Source: Flavobacterium salmonis
Lineage (GTDB): Bacteria; Bacteroidota; Bacteroidia; Flavobacteriales; Flavobacteriaceae
Direction: 5' to 3'
DNA length: 64,000 nt
Assembly (NCBI RefSeq): GCF_903819435.1
Contig: NZ_CAIJDP010000068.1
Location: 310,001 to 374,000, forward strand
The notes beneath the pieces are model-generated. The model was not told where the DNA came from. It made no database searches and worked only from the letters and a program-made list of their open reading frames with translations. The translations under genes and the position numbers were made by a program. Positions 35,218 to 44,278 of this stretch are shown here, piece after piece; the stretch's first letter is position 1, and every line of letters starts with the position of its first letter.

Positions 35218-37404
35218 TTATAAAACCAACAAGCCAAATTCCCGTAAGGTATTAACTGGTTTAGAATACCAAAATAATTCAAAATCTTCTAATGTGATTT
35301 CGAAATCATTTTTGACTTCTTGAAAAGTGTAATTTTTAGTTTCTGAAACCGAAATTTTATTCAGAATTGAAATTAGCCAATTGCCTTCATCTTTACTCGT
35401 CTGAATAGTAAAACTTTCTTTTTTATCATGAAAAGTCAGCGACATCATTTCCCAGCTTTTTCCTTTTTTTGATTTTGTAAAGGTTTCTGCCAAAGGTTTT
35501 CCGCCTAACCAGACTACTTTTGCGTTTGGTTTGGTATTGAAATCGCTTTGTTCTTCTAAAGCATTAAAAATAAAATCAGGATGGATTTTTGTCTTCGGAA
35601 TTTTAAAATCAAACCAATCCTGCAATTCGTAATCAAAACAGATTCCGTGCATGAAATTAAAAAGTGACTTTTTTAATCCGAAGCTGAATTTATCATGATT
35701 GATTCCGGTATCATCTGTATAATCGATGTCGTTATTGGCAAAAGTTCCAATGTTTTCCGTTACTTTTTTTACGCCAAATTTCTCCGGATACAAACCAACC
35801 GGGCTATGAGCAGTAAGTGCAAACTGATGCCAAAATCCGGATTGCAAAACCCCGGCTTCAAATAACTGACGCACCATTTCGAGACTGTCAACGGTTTCCT
35901 GAATCGTTTGTGTCGGATACCCATACATCAAATAGGCATGCACCATGATTCCTGCTTCTGTAAAATTTCGGGTTACTTTTGCAACCTGTTCTACTGTAAC
36001 GCCTTTGTCGATCAATTTTAATAATCGGTCAGAAGCTACTTCCAATCCTCCTGAAACGGCTATACAGCCGGAAGCTTTTAGCAATAAGCACAAATCTTTT
36101 GAAAAGCTTTTTTCGAATCGAATATTTGTCCACCAGGTTACGGCTAATTTTCTTTTTAAGATTTCAAGAGCCAAAGCACGCATTAAGGCAGGCGGAGCGG
36201 CTTCGTCTACAAAATGAAAACCATTTTGTCCCGTTTTTTCAATTAATTCTTCTATTCGGTCACAAAGTAAATTTGCCGCAACAGGTTCGTAAACTTTTAT
36301 ATAATCCAATGAAATATCGCAAAAAGTACATTTTCCCCAATAACATCCGTGCGCCATGGTGAGTTTATTCCAACGTCCATCGCTCCACATTCGGTGCATG
36401 GGATTTACAATTTCGATAACCGAAATGTATTTATCCAGAGGCAGATCAGAATAATCCGGAGTTCCAACGAAAGCTTGTTTGTAATCGTGTTTTAAAGAAT
36501 TGTTTTTATAAACAACTTCTCCATTTTCTAAAAGGAAAGTTCGTTTATAAGAATGGTAATCCGGGTTTTCTAAATTGAAAATTAATTCTTCAATCGGAAC
36601 TTCGCCATCATCCAAAGTAATAAAATCGAAAAATTCAAAAACGCGCTTGTCTGAAATTGAACGTAATTCAGTATTCGGAAAACCGCCTCCCATCGAAATT
36701 TTAATTTCGGGATAGTTTTGTTTCACCCATTGCGCAGATCGAAAAGCGCTGTATAAATTACCCGGAAAGGGAACAGAAATTAAAAACAACGTTGGGTTTA
36801 CAGCTTCTATTTTTTCTTTCAGAAGTGAAATTAAAATCGAATCAATATAAGTCGGTTCTTTTTGTAAAGCTTCGTACAATTCATCAAAAGAGTTGGCACT
36901 TCGGCCTAAACGTTCTGCATACCGGCTGAAACCAAAGTTTTCATCGACACATTCTACAATAAAATCTGAAATATCTTCCAGATATAAAGTCGCCAGATGT
37001 TTTGCTTTGTCTTGCGTCCCCATCGTTCCGAAAGCCCAGTCAAGTTCTTCCAGCTGAGCAAAACGGGAGGCTTCCGGCAAAAAATCTTCCTGACAAATCT
37101 GTAGTGCCAAAGTTGGATTTTTCCCCTGCAAAAACTGAATTACCGAATCAATCGTTTTAATATATTCATCCTGTAAAGCGAAGATTCTTTTGCAGTTATC
37201 GCTTATTGGTTGTTGGTTAATGGATGCAAACAAATCCTGCAGCCCTTTCTTTGAAAACAATTCCAAAATCACATCAATTCCCAAATCAGCCTGAACCGAT
37301 TCGATGTTTTTGGTATTTAGAAAACCTTTTATATAGGCCGTTGCCGGATACGGTGTATTCAGTTGGGTAAATGGCGGGGTGATTACAAAAAGTTTTGTTT
37401 TCAA
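35218..37404 (-). CDS. B12-binding radical SAM protein
   Basis: A cytoplasmic 728-residue protein. The N-terminal half contains a cobalamin-binding-like Rossmann region (about 190-300, ISVPFPGNLYSAFR, SMGGGFPNTE). The radical SAM core (about 345-560) binds a 4Fe-4S cluster through Cys354, Cys359 and Cys362 in HGCYWGKCTFCD; the spacing is CX4CX2C instead of the standard CX3CX2C. GGLEVASD and MYGYPTQT are further core landmarks. The start must be TTG at 37404 (reading MKTKLF), because a stop lies two codons upstream and no ATG fits. Substrate unknown; the class includes methyltransferases and ring-forming enzymes. Confidence 0.85.
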   Translation of the reverse strand: MKTKLFVITPPFTQLNTPYPATAYIKGFLNTKNIESVQADLGIDVILELFSKKGLQDLFASINQQPISDNCKRIFALQDEYIKTIDSVIQFLQGKNPTLALQICQEDFLPEASRFAQLEELDWAFGTMGTQDKAKHLATLYLEDISDFIVECVDENFGFSRYAERLGRSANSFDELYEALQKEPTYIDSILISLLKEKIEAVNPTLFLISVPFPGNLYSAFRSAQWVKQNYPEIKISMGGGFPNTELRSISDKRVFEFFDFITLDDGEVPIEELIFNLENPDYHSYKRTFLLENGEVVYKNNSLKHDYKQAFVGTPDYSDLPLDKYISVIEIVNPMHRMWSDGRWNKLTMAHGCYWGKCTFCDISLDYIKVYEPVAANLLCDRIEELIEKTGQNGFHFVDEAAPPALMRALALEILKRKLAVTWWTNIRFEKSFSKDLCLLLKASGCIAVSGGLEVASDRLLKLIDKGVTVEQVAKVTRNFTEAGIMVHAYLMYGYPTQTIQETVDSLEMVRQLFEAGVLQSGFWHQFALTAHSPVGLYPEKFGVKKVTENIGTFANNDIDYTDDTGINHDKFSFGLKKSLFNFMHGICFDYELQDWFDFKIPKTKIHPDFIFNALEEQSDFNTKPNAKVVWLGGKPLAETFTKSKKGKSWEMMSLTFHDKKESFTIQTSKDEGNWLISILNKISVSETKNYTFQEVKNDFEITLEDFELFWYSKPVNTLREFGLLVL

Positions 37405-37499
37405 AAGGAGTTATTTTTCTGCAAAAATACGGGATATTTATTTTGTTTTCAGGAAAAGATTCAACAGCTTGTTTTGGTTTTATTTTGTAGATATTTAAT

Positions 37500-37507
37500 T
37501 ACATTTG
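37500..37507 (+). promoter_or_regulatory. Possible -7 box of the SBBP/T9SS gene
   Basis: TACATTTG matches TAnnTTTG and lies 20 bp before the ATG at 37528. A TTTTG at 37472-37476 is a possible -33 element at slightly long spacing. It supports the downstream ATG as the start. Confidence 0.45.
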
Positions 37508-37527
37508 CGGCGATTCAAATTATCGGG

Positions 37528-40500
37528 ATGAAACATACGCTACTTTTATTTTTCTTTATAAGCACTTTTACATTATTTTCTCAAAACAAAAATCAGTCCA
37601 TTGGATTTAAAGAAAATAAAGGTCAGATTATGGACCAAAAAGGAAAACCAAATACAGCTGTAAAATATTTATTGAACTCTAACGGATTAAATGTTCAGTT
37701 AAAGAAAAACGGATTTTCTTATGATATTTATGAAGTAAAAAAGATTCCTGTTTCTCCTTCAAAAACATCGAAAACATTTCCATATCAGATTCCGGAAAAA
37801 GATAAAGACAAAGAACCTGAATATAGTCTGGAATATAAATTTCACAGAGTTGACATTGACTTTGTTAATTCAAATTCTAAAGTTGCGTTAATTACAGATC
37901 AGGAATCAAAAGATTTTGACAACTACTATAATGTTCCAAACAAACCGGAGGGGATTGTTGGCGTTCATCAATACAAACAGATAACTTACAAAAATATTTA
38001 TCCAAATATTGATATTGTTTTTACCGTTCCTGACGATCCTCAAAAAACGGTTGAATATAATTTTGTGATTCGTCCTAAAGGAAAAATCTCAGACATCCAA
38101 TTAAAATTTAATGGTGCCGAAACGGCTTTGGTTGATAATAAAATCCAGATGAATGTTTGTTTTGGAAAAATGGAAGAAATACTTCCTGCAAGCTGGATTG
38201 AAGATGGGACTTGTAAAAAAGAAGTTACTGTTGAATATAGGAAGATTAAAAATAATGTTTATGGGTTTGATACATCAGATGCTGTAGATGGGAAAACTGT
38301 TATTATTGATCCTGTACCAACGAGACTTTGGGGAACCTTTTATGGAGATGAACGAAATATACATATCTCTCTTAACCCGTCAAATGTTAGTACTGATAGT
38401 TCTGGAAATGTATATGTATCAGGAAGCTCAACTGTTACAAATTCGTCCTACGCAACTACAGGTGCACACCAGACTTCAATTCCGCAGTCTGCATATTTGA
38501 CCATGAATGGAATAATTGAAAAATTTGGTCAAAACGGAAATCGTTTGTGGGGAACCTATTATGGAGGACAGGATTTTAATGATATAACGGGTATAAAAAT
38601 AGATCTTCAAAATAATGTTATCATAACTGGTGGTACTCAATCTCAAACTAATATAAGTACAACAGGATCATTAAAACCTAATTTAAGTGGGCCTACAGAT
38701 GCTTTTTTAGTTAAATTTAGCAATTTGGGCGTTAGGATTTGGGGAACCTATTTTGGAGGAGAGTTTACTGATGTTTCTAATGCTTTAGCTATAGATAATG
38801 ATAATAACATTTATATAACTGGTGGAACAACCAGTAAAACAGGTATCAGTTTCAATAGTAATTTTCAAACGCAATCAAATAATCCACAAACTTCAAGTAC
38901 TGACGGTTTTTTAGCCAAATTTAATTCTGGAGGAAATTTAATTTGGAGTACCTATGTTGGAGGTGAAAACAGCGATGATATAAAAGCGATAGCAATAAGA
39001 AATAATCATATTGCGATTGCTGGTTCAACATATAGTTATAATAACATCACAACAAGCGGCGTATTTCAAGAAGCACATAATGAAAGTGGTCATCCAGATG
39101 GATTTGTTTATAAATTTTCTATTAATGGACAAAGATTATGGTCTACTTTTTATGGAGGAGAAAAAGTTGATGATATTTACTCGGTAGAAATTGATGACGA
39201 AGATAATGTTTATATTGGAGGTCAGACAGCAAGTGATGTCAATATGACAAGTCCACAAAGCTTCGAAAGCTCTAATCGTTTTATGTATAAAGGTTTTTTT
39301 GCTAAATTAAATACAAATGGCCAAAGAATTTGGGGGACATATTTAGGAGAAGTCTATCCTTATTCAATTATTTTTAAAAACAATTCGCTTTACATAGGAG
39401 GTACGAATTTTGGCTTATCTTACTCTAAATTAACAAATTCTTGTTCTTACAAGCCTAATGGTAATTTTCAAGGATATATTGGAAAATTTTCCAAAGAAGC
39501 GAATTTAATATGGGGAACATATGTAGGCGGAGATAGTACATTTAAAACTACAAGAATAGCGCTAGACAATACTAATATGATTTTTGTTAGCGGAATATCA
39601 TCTGCAAATAATGGTATTGCAGATGCAAGTTCATACCAATCTGTTGTGCTTGGAGATTTTAGCAATTATTTTCTAATGAAATTTGAAGAATCGGCTATAA
39701 ACAACTTTCCTGACGCAAAAAGCAATTCTCCTGTATGCATTGGGAAAACATTAGAGCTAAAAGCTTCTGGAGGAACAAATTATTTGTGGACAAGTCCAAA
39801 TGGATTTACATCTACAGACCAAAATCCAACCATACCAAATGCAACAGCAAATAATAGCGGAGAATATAGCTGTTTAATTACTGGATCAGTAGGCTGTGAC
39901 AACACAATAAAAATAAATGTTTTAATTGGCGATATCGAAAAACCAATTCCAGATTTAGCAGCACTGCCAACAATAACTGGCGATTGCCATACAAGCATAA
40001 CCACAATCCCAACGGCCACAGACGCCTGCGCAGGGATAATTACAGGAGTAACTACAAATCCATTATCATACACACTTCCGGGAACCTATACTATTGTTTG
40101 GAATTACAATGACGGAAACGGAAATACTTCTTATCAAAATCAAACTGTTACTATAACAAGTCAACCGCTTCCTTTCGCTAATACTTCACAGGCGTTCTGT
40201 ATAGAAGAAAATGCCACTTTAGATGATATCGCAATTACGGGACAAAATATAAAATGGTACAACCATCAAACAGCAGGATCACTTTTACCAGAGACAACTT
40301 TATTGCAAAATGGCTTGATATATTATGCTTCTCAAACTATTAATGGATGTGAAAGCGCAAGGATTCCGGTTACAATAAATATTCAAAATACTCTTCCTCC
40401 AACAGGAAATATAAATCAGCCGTTTTGTACAGGACAAAATCCAACCATTGCCAATATTCAAATTACAGGGACTCAAATAAAATGGTATGATGCCTTAAAC

Positions 40501-41589
40501 AATGGTTCTTTATTAGCTGAAACAATAAATCTTCAAAATGGCAGAACTTATTATGCTTCACAAACTATAAACGGTTGTGAAGGACCGCGATTCGGAGTTA
40601 CAATTTCAATTGTAAATACACCTTCAGCTCCAATAACGAATGGAGATACGGAATTCTGCAAAAGCGAAAACGCAACTCTTAATAACATTCAAATAGCTGG
40701 ACAAAATATAAAATGGTACGATACAAATATTGCAGCAGCCACTTTACCAAATACGACTTTGCTGGAAAACAACAGAACGTATTACGCTTCTCAAACGGTA
40801 GGATGCGAAAGTGACAGAACAGCGATTTCGGTTAAAGTTTACGACACAGCATTACCAACCGGAAATCGTAATCAACAATTTTGTATAGATCAAAATGCAA
40901 CCATTGCTAATTTGAACATAACCGGAACAGCTCTAAAATGGTACGATTCCGCAACAAATAGAAATATTTTAACGCAAACAACTTCACTTCAGAATAAGGC
41001 ATATTACGTTACACAAACATTGAACAACTGCGAAAGTGAAAGATTGGCTGTGAATGTAAAAATACAGGATACTCAAATTCCAATTGCTGATTCGCCACAA
41101 ACATTCTGCATCCAAAAAAATGCAAAAATTAGTAATATTGATATAGAGGGACAAAATATACAATGGTTTGAAAGTATTTCGTCTTCTGTTTCTTTATCTG
41201 AATCAACTTTACTCGAAAACGGAATTACCTATTATGCTTCCCAAACCGTAAATAATTGCGAAAGCGAAAGAATACCTGTTTTAATAAATATTCTTGGAGC
41301 TACAACAGCTGACTGTATCAATTTTATAGAGGAACTTCCCTACCCTAAATTCTTTACTCCAAATAATGATACCCATAATGATACCTGGACAATTGATTTT
41401 GCTTATTTAAAACCCAATACCGGAGTCCGGATTTTTGATCGATATGGCAAATTCCTTAAAGAATTAAGACCAAATAGCGAATGGGACGGAACTTATAATG
41501 GGCACGATATGACAGCTTCAGATTATTGGTTTACCGTAACCCGATTCAACGGAACAGAATACAGAGGGCATTTTAGCCTTAAACGATAA
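37528..41589 (+). CDS. SBBP-repeat protein with T9SS type B (CHU_C) sorting domain
   Basis: A large cell-surface or secreted protein of 1353 residues, starting at the ATG of MKHTLLLFF (signal peptide to about residue 20, LFSQN). The frame is open 55 codons further upstream, but that part overlaps the radical SAM promoter region. Order: an N-terminal domain with GFKENKGQI; about seven SBBP beta-propeller repeats each marked by a WGTYYGG-like string (residues about 265-720); an Ig-like segment; an HYR-like segment; five repeats of about 73 residues with FC.....A.I..I and YYASQT..GCES; and a C-terminal CHU_C domain (PKFFTPNNDTHNDTW, IFDRYGKFLKEL) for type IX export. It is probably an adhesin or gliding-associated protein; ligand unknown. 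Confidence 0.88.
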   Translation: MKHTLLLFFFISTFTLFSQNKNQSIGFKENKGQIMDQKGKPNTAVKYLLNSNGLNVQLKKNGFSYDIYEVKKIPVSPSKTSKTFPYQIPEKDKDKEPEYSLEYKFHRVDIDFVNSNSKVALITDQESKDFDNYYNVPNKPEGIVGVHQYKQITYKNIYPNIDIVFTVPDDPQKTVEYNFVIRPKGKISDIQLKFNGAETALVDNKIQMNVCFGKMEEILPASWIEDGTCKKEVTVEYRKIKNNVYGFDTSDAVDGKTVIIDPVPTRLWGTFYGDERNIHISLNPSNVSTDSSGNVYVSGSSTVTNSSYATTGAHQTSIPQSAYLTMNGIIEKFGQNGNRLWGTYYGGQDFNDITGIKIDLQNNVIITGGTQSQTNISTTGSLKPNLSGPTDAFLVKFSNLGVRIWGTYFGGEFTDVSNALAIDNDNNIYITGGTTSKTGISFNSNFQTQSNNPQTSSTDGFLAKFNSGGNLIWSTYVGGENSDDIKAIAIRNNHIAIAGSTYSYNNITTSGVFQEAHNESGHPDGFVYKFSINGQRLWSTFYGGEKVDDIYSVEIDDEDNVYIGGQTASDVNMTSPQSFESSNRFMYKGFFAKLNTNGQRIWGTYLGEVYPYSIIFKNNSLYIGGTNFGLSYSKLTNSCSYKPNGNFQGYIGKFSKEANLIWGTYVGGDSTFKTTRIALDNTNMIFVSGISSANNGIADASSYQSVVLGDFSNYFLMKFEESAINNFPDAKSNSPVCIGKTLELKASGGTNYLWTSPNGFTSTDQNPTIPNATANNSGEYSCLITGSVGCDNTIKINVLIGDIEKPIPDLAALPTITGDCHTSITTIPTATDACAGIITGVTTNPLSYTLPGTYTIVWNYNDGNGNTSYQNQTVTITSQPLPFANTSQAFCIEENATLDDIAITGQNIKWYNHQTAGSLLPETTLLQNGLIYYASQTINGCESARIPVTINIQNTLPPTGNINQPFCTGQNPTIANIQITGTQIKWYDALNNGSLLAETINLQNGRTYYASQTINGCEGPRFGVTISIVNTPSAPITNGDTEFCKSENATLNNIQIAGQNIKWYDTNIAAATLPNTTLLENNRTYYASQTVGCESDRTAISVKVYDTALPTGNRNQQFCIDQNATIANLNITGTALKWYDSATNRNILTQTTSLQNKAYYVTQTLNNCESERLAVNVKIQDTQIPIADSPQTFCIQKNAKISNIDIEGQNIQWFESISSSVSLSESTLLENGITYYASQTVNNCESERIPVLINILGATTADCINFIEELPYPKFFTPNNDTHNDTWTIDFAYLKPNTGVRIFDRYGKFLKELRPNSEWDGTYNGHDMTASDYWFTVTRFNGTEYRGHFSLKR
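40171..41300 (+). repeat. Five tandem ~73-residue protein repeats inside the T9SS cargo gene
   Basis: Five degenerate repeats of about 220 bases each encode a unit with FC..(Q/E)NA(T/K), a central (I/L)KWY or IQWF, LL(Q/E)N, YYASQT and CES.R. The Cys pair in each unit could form a disulfide. DNA identity is low enough to suggest old duplications. Confidence 0.8.
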
Positions 41590-41599
41590 AATTAAAACC

Positions 41600-41629
41600 A
41601 ATAAAGGATGTCAGTCGACATCCTTTATT
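41600..41629. terminator. Bidirectional terminator
   Basis: AATAAAGGATGTC and GACATCCTTTATT form a 13-bp stem with a four-base loop between the convergent T9SS cargo gene and the TPR gene that ends the RtcB operon. Confidence 0.85.
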
Positions 41630-41631
41630 AT

Positions 41632-42156
41632 TTACTTATTCTTCTTTTTCTTCTTCGCCGACTTGTCTTTTTTTGAATCGCCATTCAGTTTTTTGTTCAG
41701 CCTTTTTTCAGATTCTTCAATCGCATAATCATAGCAAGTATTGATTGTTGTAAGTTTTACCTTTTTAATCACTTTCAATGCTTTTTTAAATTCTTGCTGA
41801 CGTTCTAAAAGTATGATTCTCTTCAAAAGAATTTCTGTTTTATTGATTCCCTTGACAGTCAATGCAAAATCAATCAGTTTCATTGCTTCTTCGTAATCTT
41901 CATTTAAAATTAAAGTATGAATATAAAAAGGATACACCTCTAAAGCATGAATATTAATCGAAAGTGCTTTTTGAAAATATTCTTTTGCCTCTTCATATTT
42001 GGATAACTGATCTGAAAAAACCTGCCCGTATAAACATAACGCCATTGTATTTTTATCATCGTAAGATAAGGCGTAATCCAACGATTCGATGGTTCCTTCC
42101 AACCAATATGGATAATTGTCTAATGCCTGAAAAAGATATTTATCTACTGTTTTCAT
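41632..42156 (-). CDS. TPR-repeat protein, last gene of the RtcB-PrfH operon
   Basis: A cytoplasmic protein of about 174 residues built of helical TPR-like units (ALCLYGQVFSDQLSKYEEAKEYFQKAL, in parts YEEAKEYFQKAL and DYEEAMKLIDFAL, EFKKALKVIKK). The C-terminus is a strongly basic tail (KKDKSAKKKKKNK) that could touch RNA or the ribosome. I start at the ATG at 42156 (MKTVDKYLF); an ATG at 42180 would add eight residues and begin 9 bp after prfH. The tight spacing makes it the fourth gene of the operon. TPR proteins are adaptors, so a scaffold role in ribosome repair is inferred, not shown. Confidence 0.8.
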   Translation of the reverse strand: MKTVDKYLFQALDNYPYWLEGTIESLDYALSYDDKNTMALCLYGQVFSDQLSKYEEAKEYFQKALSINIHALEVYPFYIHTLILNEDYEEAMKLIDFALTVKGINKTEILLKRIILLERQQEFKKALKVIKKVKLTTINTCYDYAIEESEKRLNKKLNGDSKKDKSAKKKKKNK

Positions 42157-42189
42157 AATTTTTTCTATTTGGAAATGCAAATTCTATCA

Positions 42190-42879
42190 TTAGTCCCGGT
42201 CGAAATAATCCTCCCGTTTTAATCGTTGCCGTTCCTGTTTGTAATTTTTAACTTGTTTTTGTTTCTTAAAATCTGAACCCTCAAAAATCCGAATCGGATT
42301 CCCACGCTGAATCTGTAATTGGTTCATCCACTGTGCCTGAAATTCGGCTTTGAATTGTTTTACGGTTTCGTCCTTAAACTTCTGAAGCAATCTTTCGGTT
42401 GCCAGTTTTTTATTCTGGTGCTGAGATCTTGAATCCATAGCCACTACACTAATTCCTGTAGGAACATGAGTCGCCCGTACTGCTGAACTTACTTTGTTTA
42501 CATGTTGTCCTCCGGCACCGGAACTTCGCATCGCCTGATACTGAATATCTTTTTCTGCAATTTCGGTTGTTGTTGCTTTATCAACTTCAAAAATTCCGAT
42601 AAACCAATTTTTACGTTTATGAAATTTTCTAAACTGACTCTTCCCAATCCACTGAACAGTGCCCAACCACGAACTCACAAAATCTTTTAAATTATTGCTC
42701 TCCAGCAAAATTGTGGCTGTTTCTACTGTTCCGTTTTCGATTCCTTTTTCCCTCTGAAGCAAAGTCGTTTTTATTTTATTGTCATTTGCTTCTTCAAGGA
42801 AAGTTTTCAGCACCTGAGCCACAACCCAGGTACATTCAGCCGGACCGCGCCCTGATGTTATTTGAATTATTTTTTCCAT
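42190..42879 (-). CDS. prfH: PrfH, release-factor-like ribosome rescue protein
   Basis: A 229-residue relative of RF2 that keeps the catalytic domain and lacks the usual stop-codon-reading region. The GGQ motif (123-125) is in SSGAGGQHVNKVSSAVR, followed by the conserved PTGISVVAMDSRSQHQNKKLA in parts. A Lys/Arg-rich tail (KKQKQVKNYKQERQRLK) contacts rRNA in the family. Established knowledge: PrfH frees peptides from ribosomes whose 16S decoding centre has been cut, and its RtcB partner reseals the rRNA. The rtcB gene ends 2 bp before the prfH start, which fits that partnership. Confidence 0.93.
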   Translation of the reverse strand: MEKIIQITSGRGPAECTWVVAQVLKTFLEEANDNKIKTTLLQREKGIENGTVETATILLESNNLKDFVSSWLGTVQWIGKSQFRKFHKRKNWFIGIFEVDKATTTEIAEKDIQYQAMRSSGAGGQHVNKVSSAVRATHVPTGISVVAMDSRSQHQNKKLATERLLQKFKDETVKQFKAEFQAQWMNQLQIQRGNPIRIFEGSDFKKQKQVKNYKQERQRLKREDYFDRD

Positions 42880-42881
42880 AA

Positions 42882-44273
42882 TTATCGGTCCATTCTAACG
42901 ATTTTTGGTGTAAATGTTCCTAACACATCCACCAATTCCGTTTGGTTAGCCACTACTTTATTAATGTCTTTATACGCCATTGGCGCTTCATCGATATTAC
43001 CTCCAATTAAAGTCACATCATTTGCTTTCAGGACTTTTTTAATCTCGCTTTGGGTAAATGATTCCTTGCATTTTTTACGAGAAAACAATCGCCCTGCACC
43101 ATGAGAAGCAGAGTTTAAACTTTCCGGATTTCCTTTTCCCTGAACAATAAACCCGGGAGCAGTCATCGAACCCGGAATAATACCTAGTTCACCTGTATTT
43201 GCAGGAGTTGCTCCTTTTCGATGTACAATAGCTTCTTTGCCGTTTACCATTTCTTTCCATGCAAAATTGTGATGGTTTTCAATGGTTACAACAACACGTT
43301 TTCCTATCGCTTTTGCAATTCGACGGTGAATATCATCATGACAGGCTTTGGCATAATCACCTGCTAAATTCATAGCCAGCCAGTATTCCTGACCGTCATG
43401 CGTATTCAGATCGAGCCACGCCAGATGCTGCACATTTTTAGGCAGCGGACATTGTTTGGTTGCCAGATAGGTATAATGCTTTGCGATATTAGCACCCAGT
43501 CCACGGGAACCGCTATGCGAAAGCACTGCAAAATATTCACCAACTCCAATCTTCCATTCATTAAGCGGATCGGTGATTTTTGCAATTCCGAATTCAACAA
43601 AGTGATTTCCTCCACCAGATGTCCCTAATTGTTTGTAAGCTTTACTCAAAAGGTTTTTCAAAAGCGGAATATCCTGAAATTCATTTCTGCTAAATACTTC
43701 GTGATCTGTGCGAATGGTGTGGGTTTCATACATTCCAAATTTGGTATTGTCTTTTAAAATAGCTTCCAGCTGATGCTCTTTTCCTTTAAAGAAAGAAGCT
43801 GGTATATCAAAAATTGACAAACTCATTCGGCAGCCAATATCTACTCCAACTCCGTACGGGATCACGGCATTATCTGTTGCCAGAACTCCGCCAATTGGTA
43901 ATCCGTAACCGGAATGCGCATCCGGCATTAAAGCTCCTGCTACTGAAATTGGCAGTTTTAAGGAATCATACAATTGATATTTTGCCTGTTCATCAATTTC
44001 ATTTTCTCCGAAAATTGAGAAAGGCGCTCTTGTATTGTTAAGCTGATGCATTCTCACTTGTACCGGATTTACCAATCCTTCGGCAACTTTTCCCCAGGTT
44101 CCGTGTCCGGTAAATTTTTCCGGAAACAGTAAAACTTCTTTGGCTTCGGTTAATATACTTTCTTTTTTTTCTCGTTTTCTGTATCGGTTGATTTGCCCCA
44201 AGGCAATATTGATACTATTATTTTTTGGAAAACCTATTTTAATCAGGTCTTTTCCGGATAATTTATTTCCCAT
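42882..44273 (-). CDS. rtcB: RtcB RNA ligase (PrfH-linked type)
   Basis: A Mn2+/GTP-dependent ligase of 463 residues joining 2',3'-cyclic phosphate and 5'-OH RNA ends. Metal ligands: Cys148 in GVDIGCRMS, His224 in GGGNHFVEFG, His253 in LSHSGSRGLG and His334 in ENHHNF. The guanylylated His391 is in SASHGAGRLFSR. Linkage to prfH and the shape of the N-terminus suggest the RtcB3 group that repairs cleaved 16S rRNA rather than the tRNA-splicing type. It starts 5 bp after the stop of the 259-residue basic protein gene. Confidence 0.94.
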   Translation of the reverse strand: MGNKLSGKDLIKIGFPKNNSINIALGQINRYRKREKKESILTEAKEVLLFPEKFTGHGTWGKVAEGLVNPVQVRMHQLNNTRAPFSIFGENEIDEQAKYQLYDSLKLPISVAGALMPDAHSGYGLPIGGVLATDNAVIPYGVGVDIGCRMSLSIFDIPASFFKGKEHQLEAILKDNTKFGMYETHTIRTDHEVFSRNEFQDIPLLKNLLSKAYKQLGTSGGGNHFVEFGIAKITDPLNEWKIGVGEYFAVLSHSGSRGLGANIAKHYTYLATKQCPLPKNVQHLAWLDLNTHDGQEYWLAMNLAGDYAKACHDDIHRRIAKAIGKRVVVTIENHHNFAWKEMVNGKEAIVHRKGATPANTGELGIIPGSMTAPGFIVQGKGNPESLNSASHGAGRLFSRKKCKESFTQSEIKKVLKANDVTLIGGNIDEAPMAYKDINKVVANQTELVDVLGTFTPKIVRMDR

Positions 44274-44278
44274 TATCT

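Noticed and set aside
37363..37527. Upstream extension of the SBBP/T9SS reading frame
   Set aside because: It lacks a signal peptide, overlaps the 5' end of the divergent radical SAM gene, and a good promoter box at 37500 lies inside it. The ATG at 37528 gives a proper signal peptide.
40171..41300. CRISPR-like array
   Set aside because: The periodic signal is a protein repeat of about 220 bases in an open frame, not short identical direct repeats with spacers. No cas gene is present.
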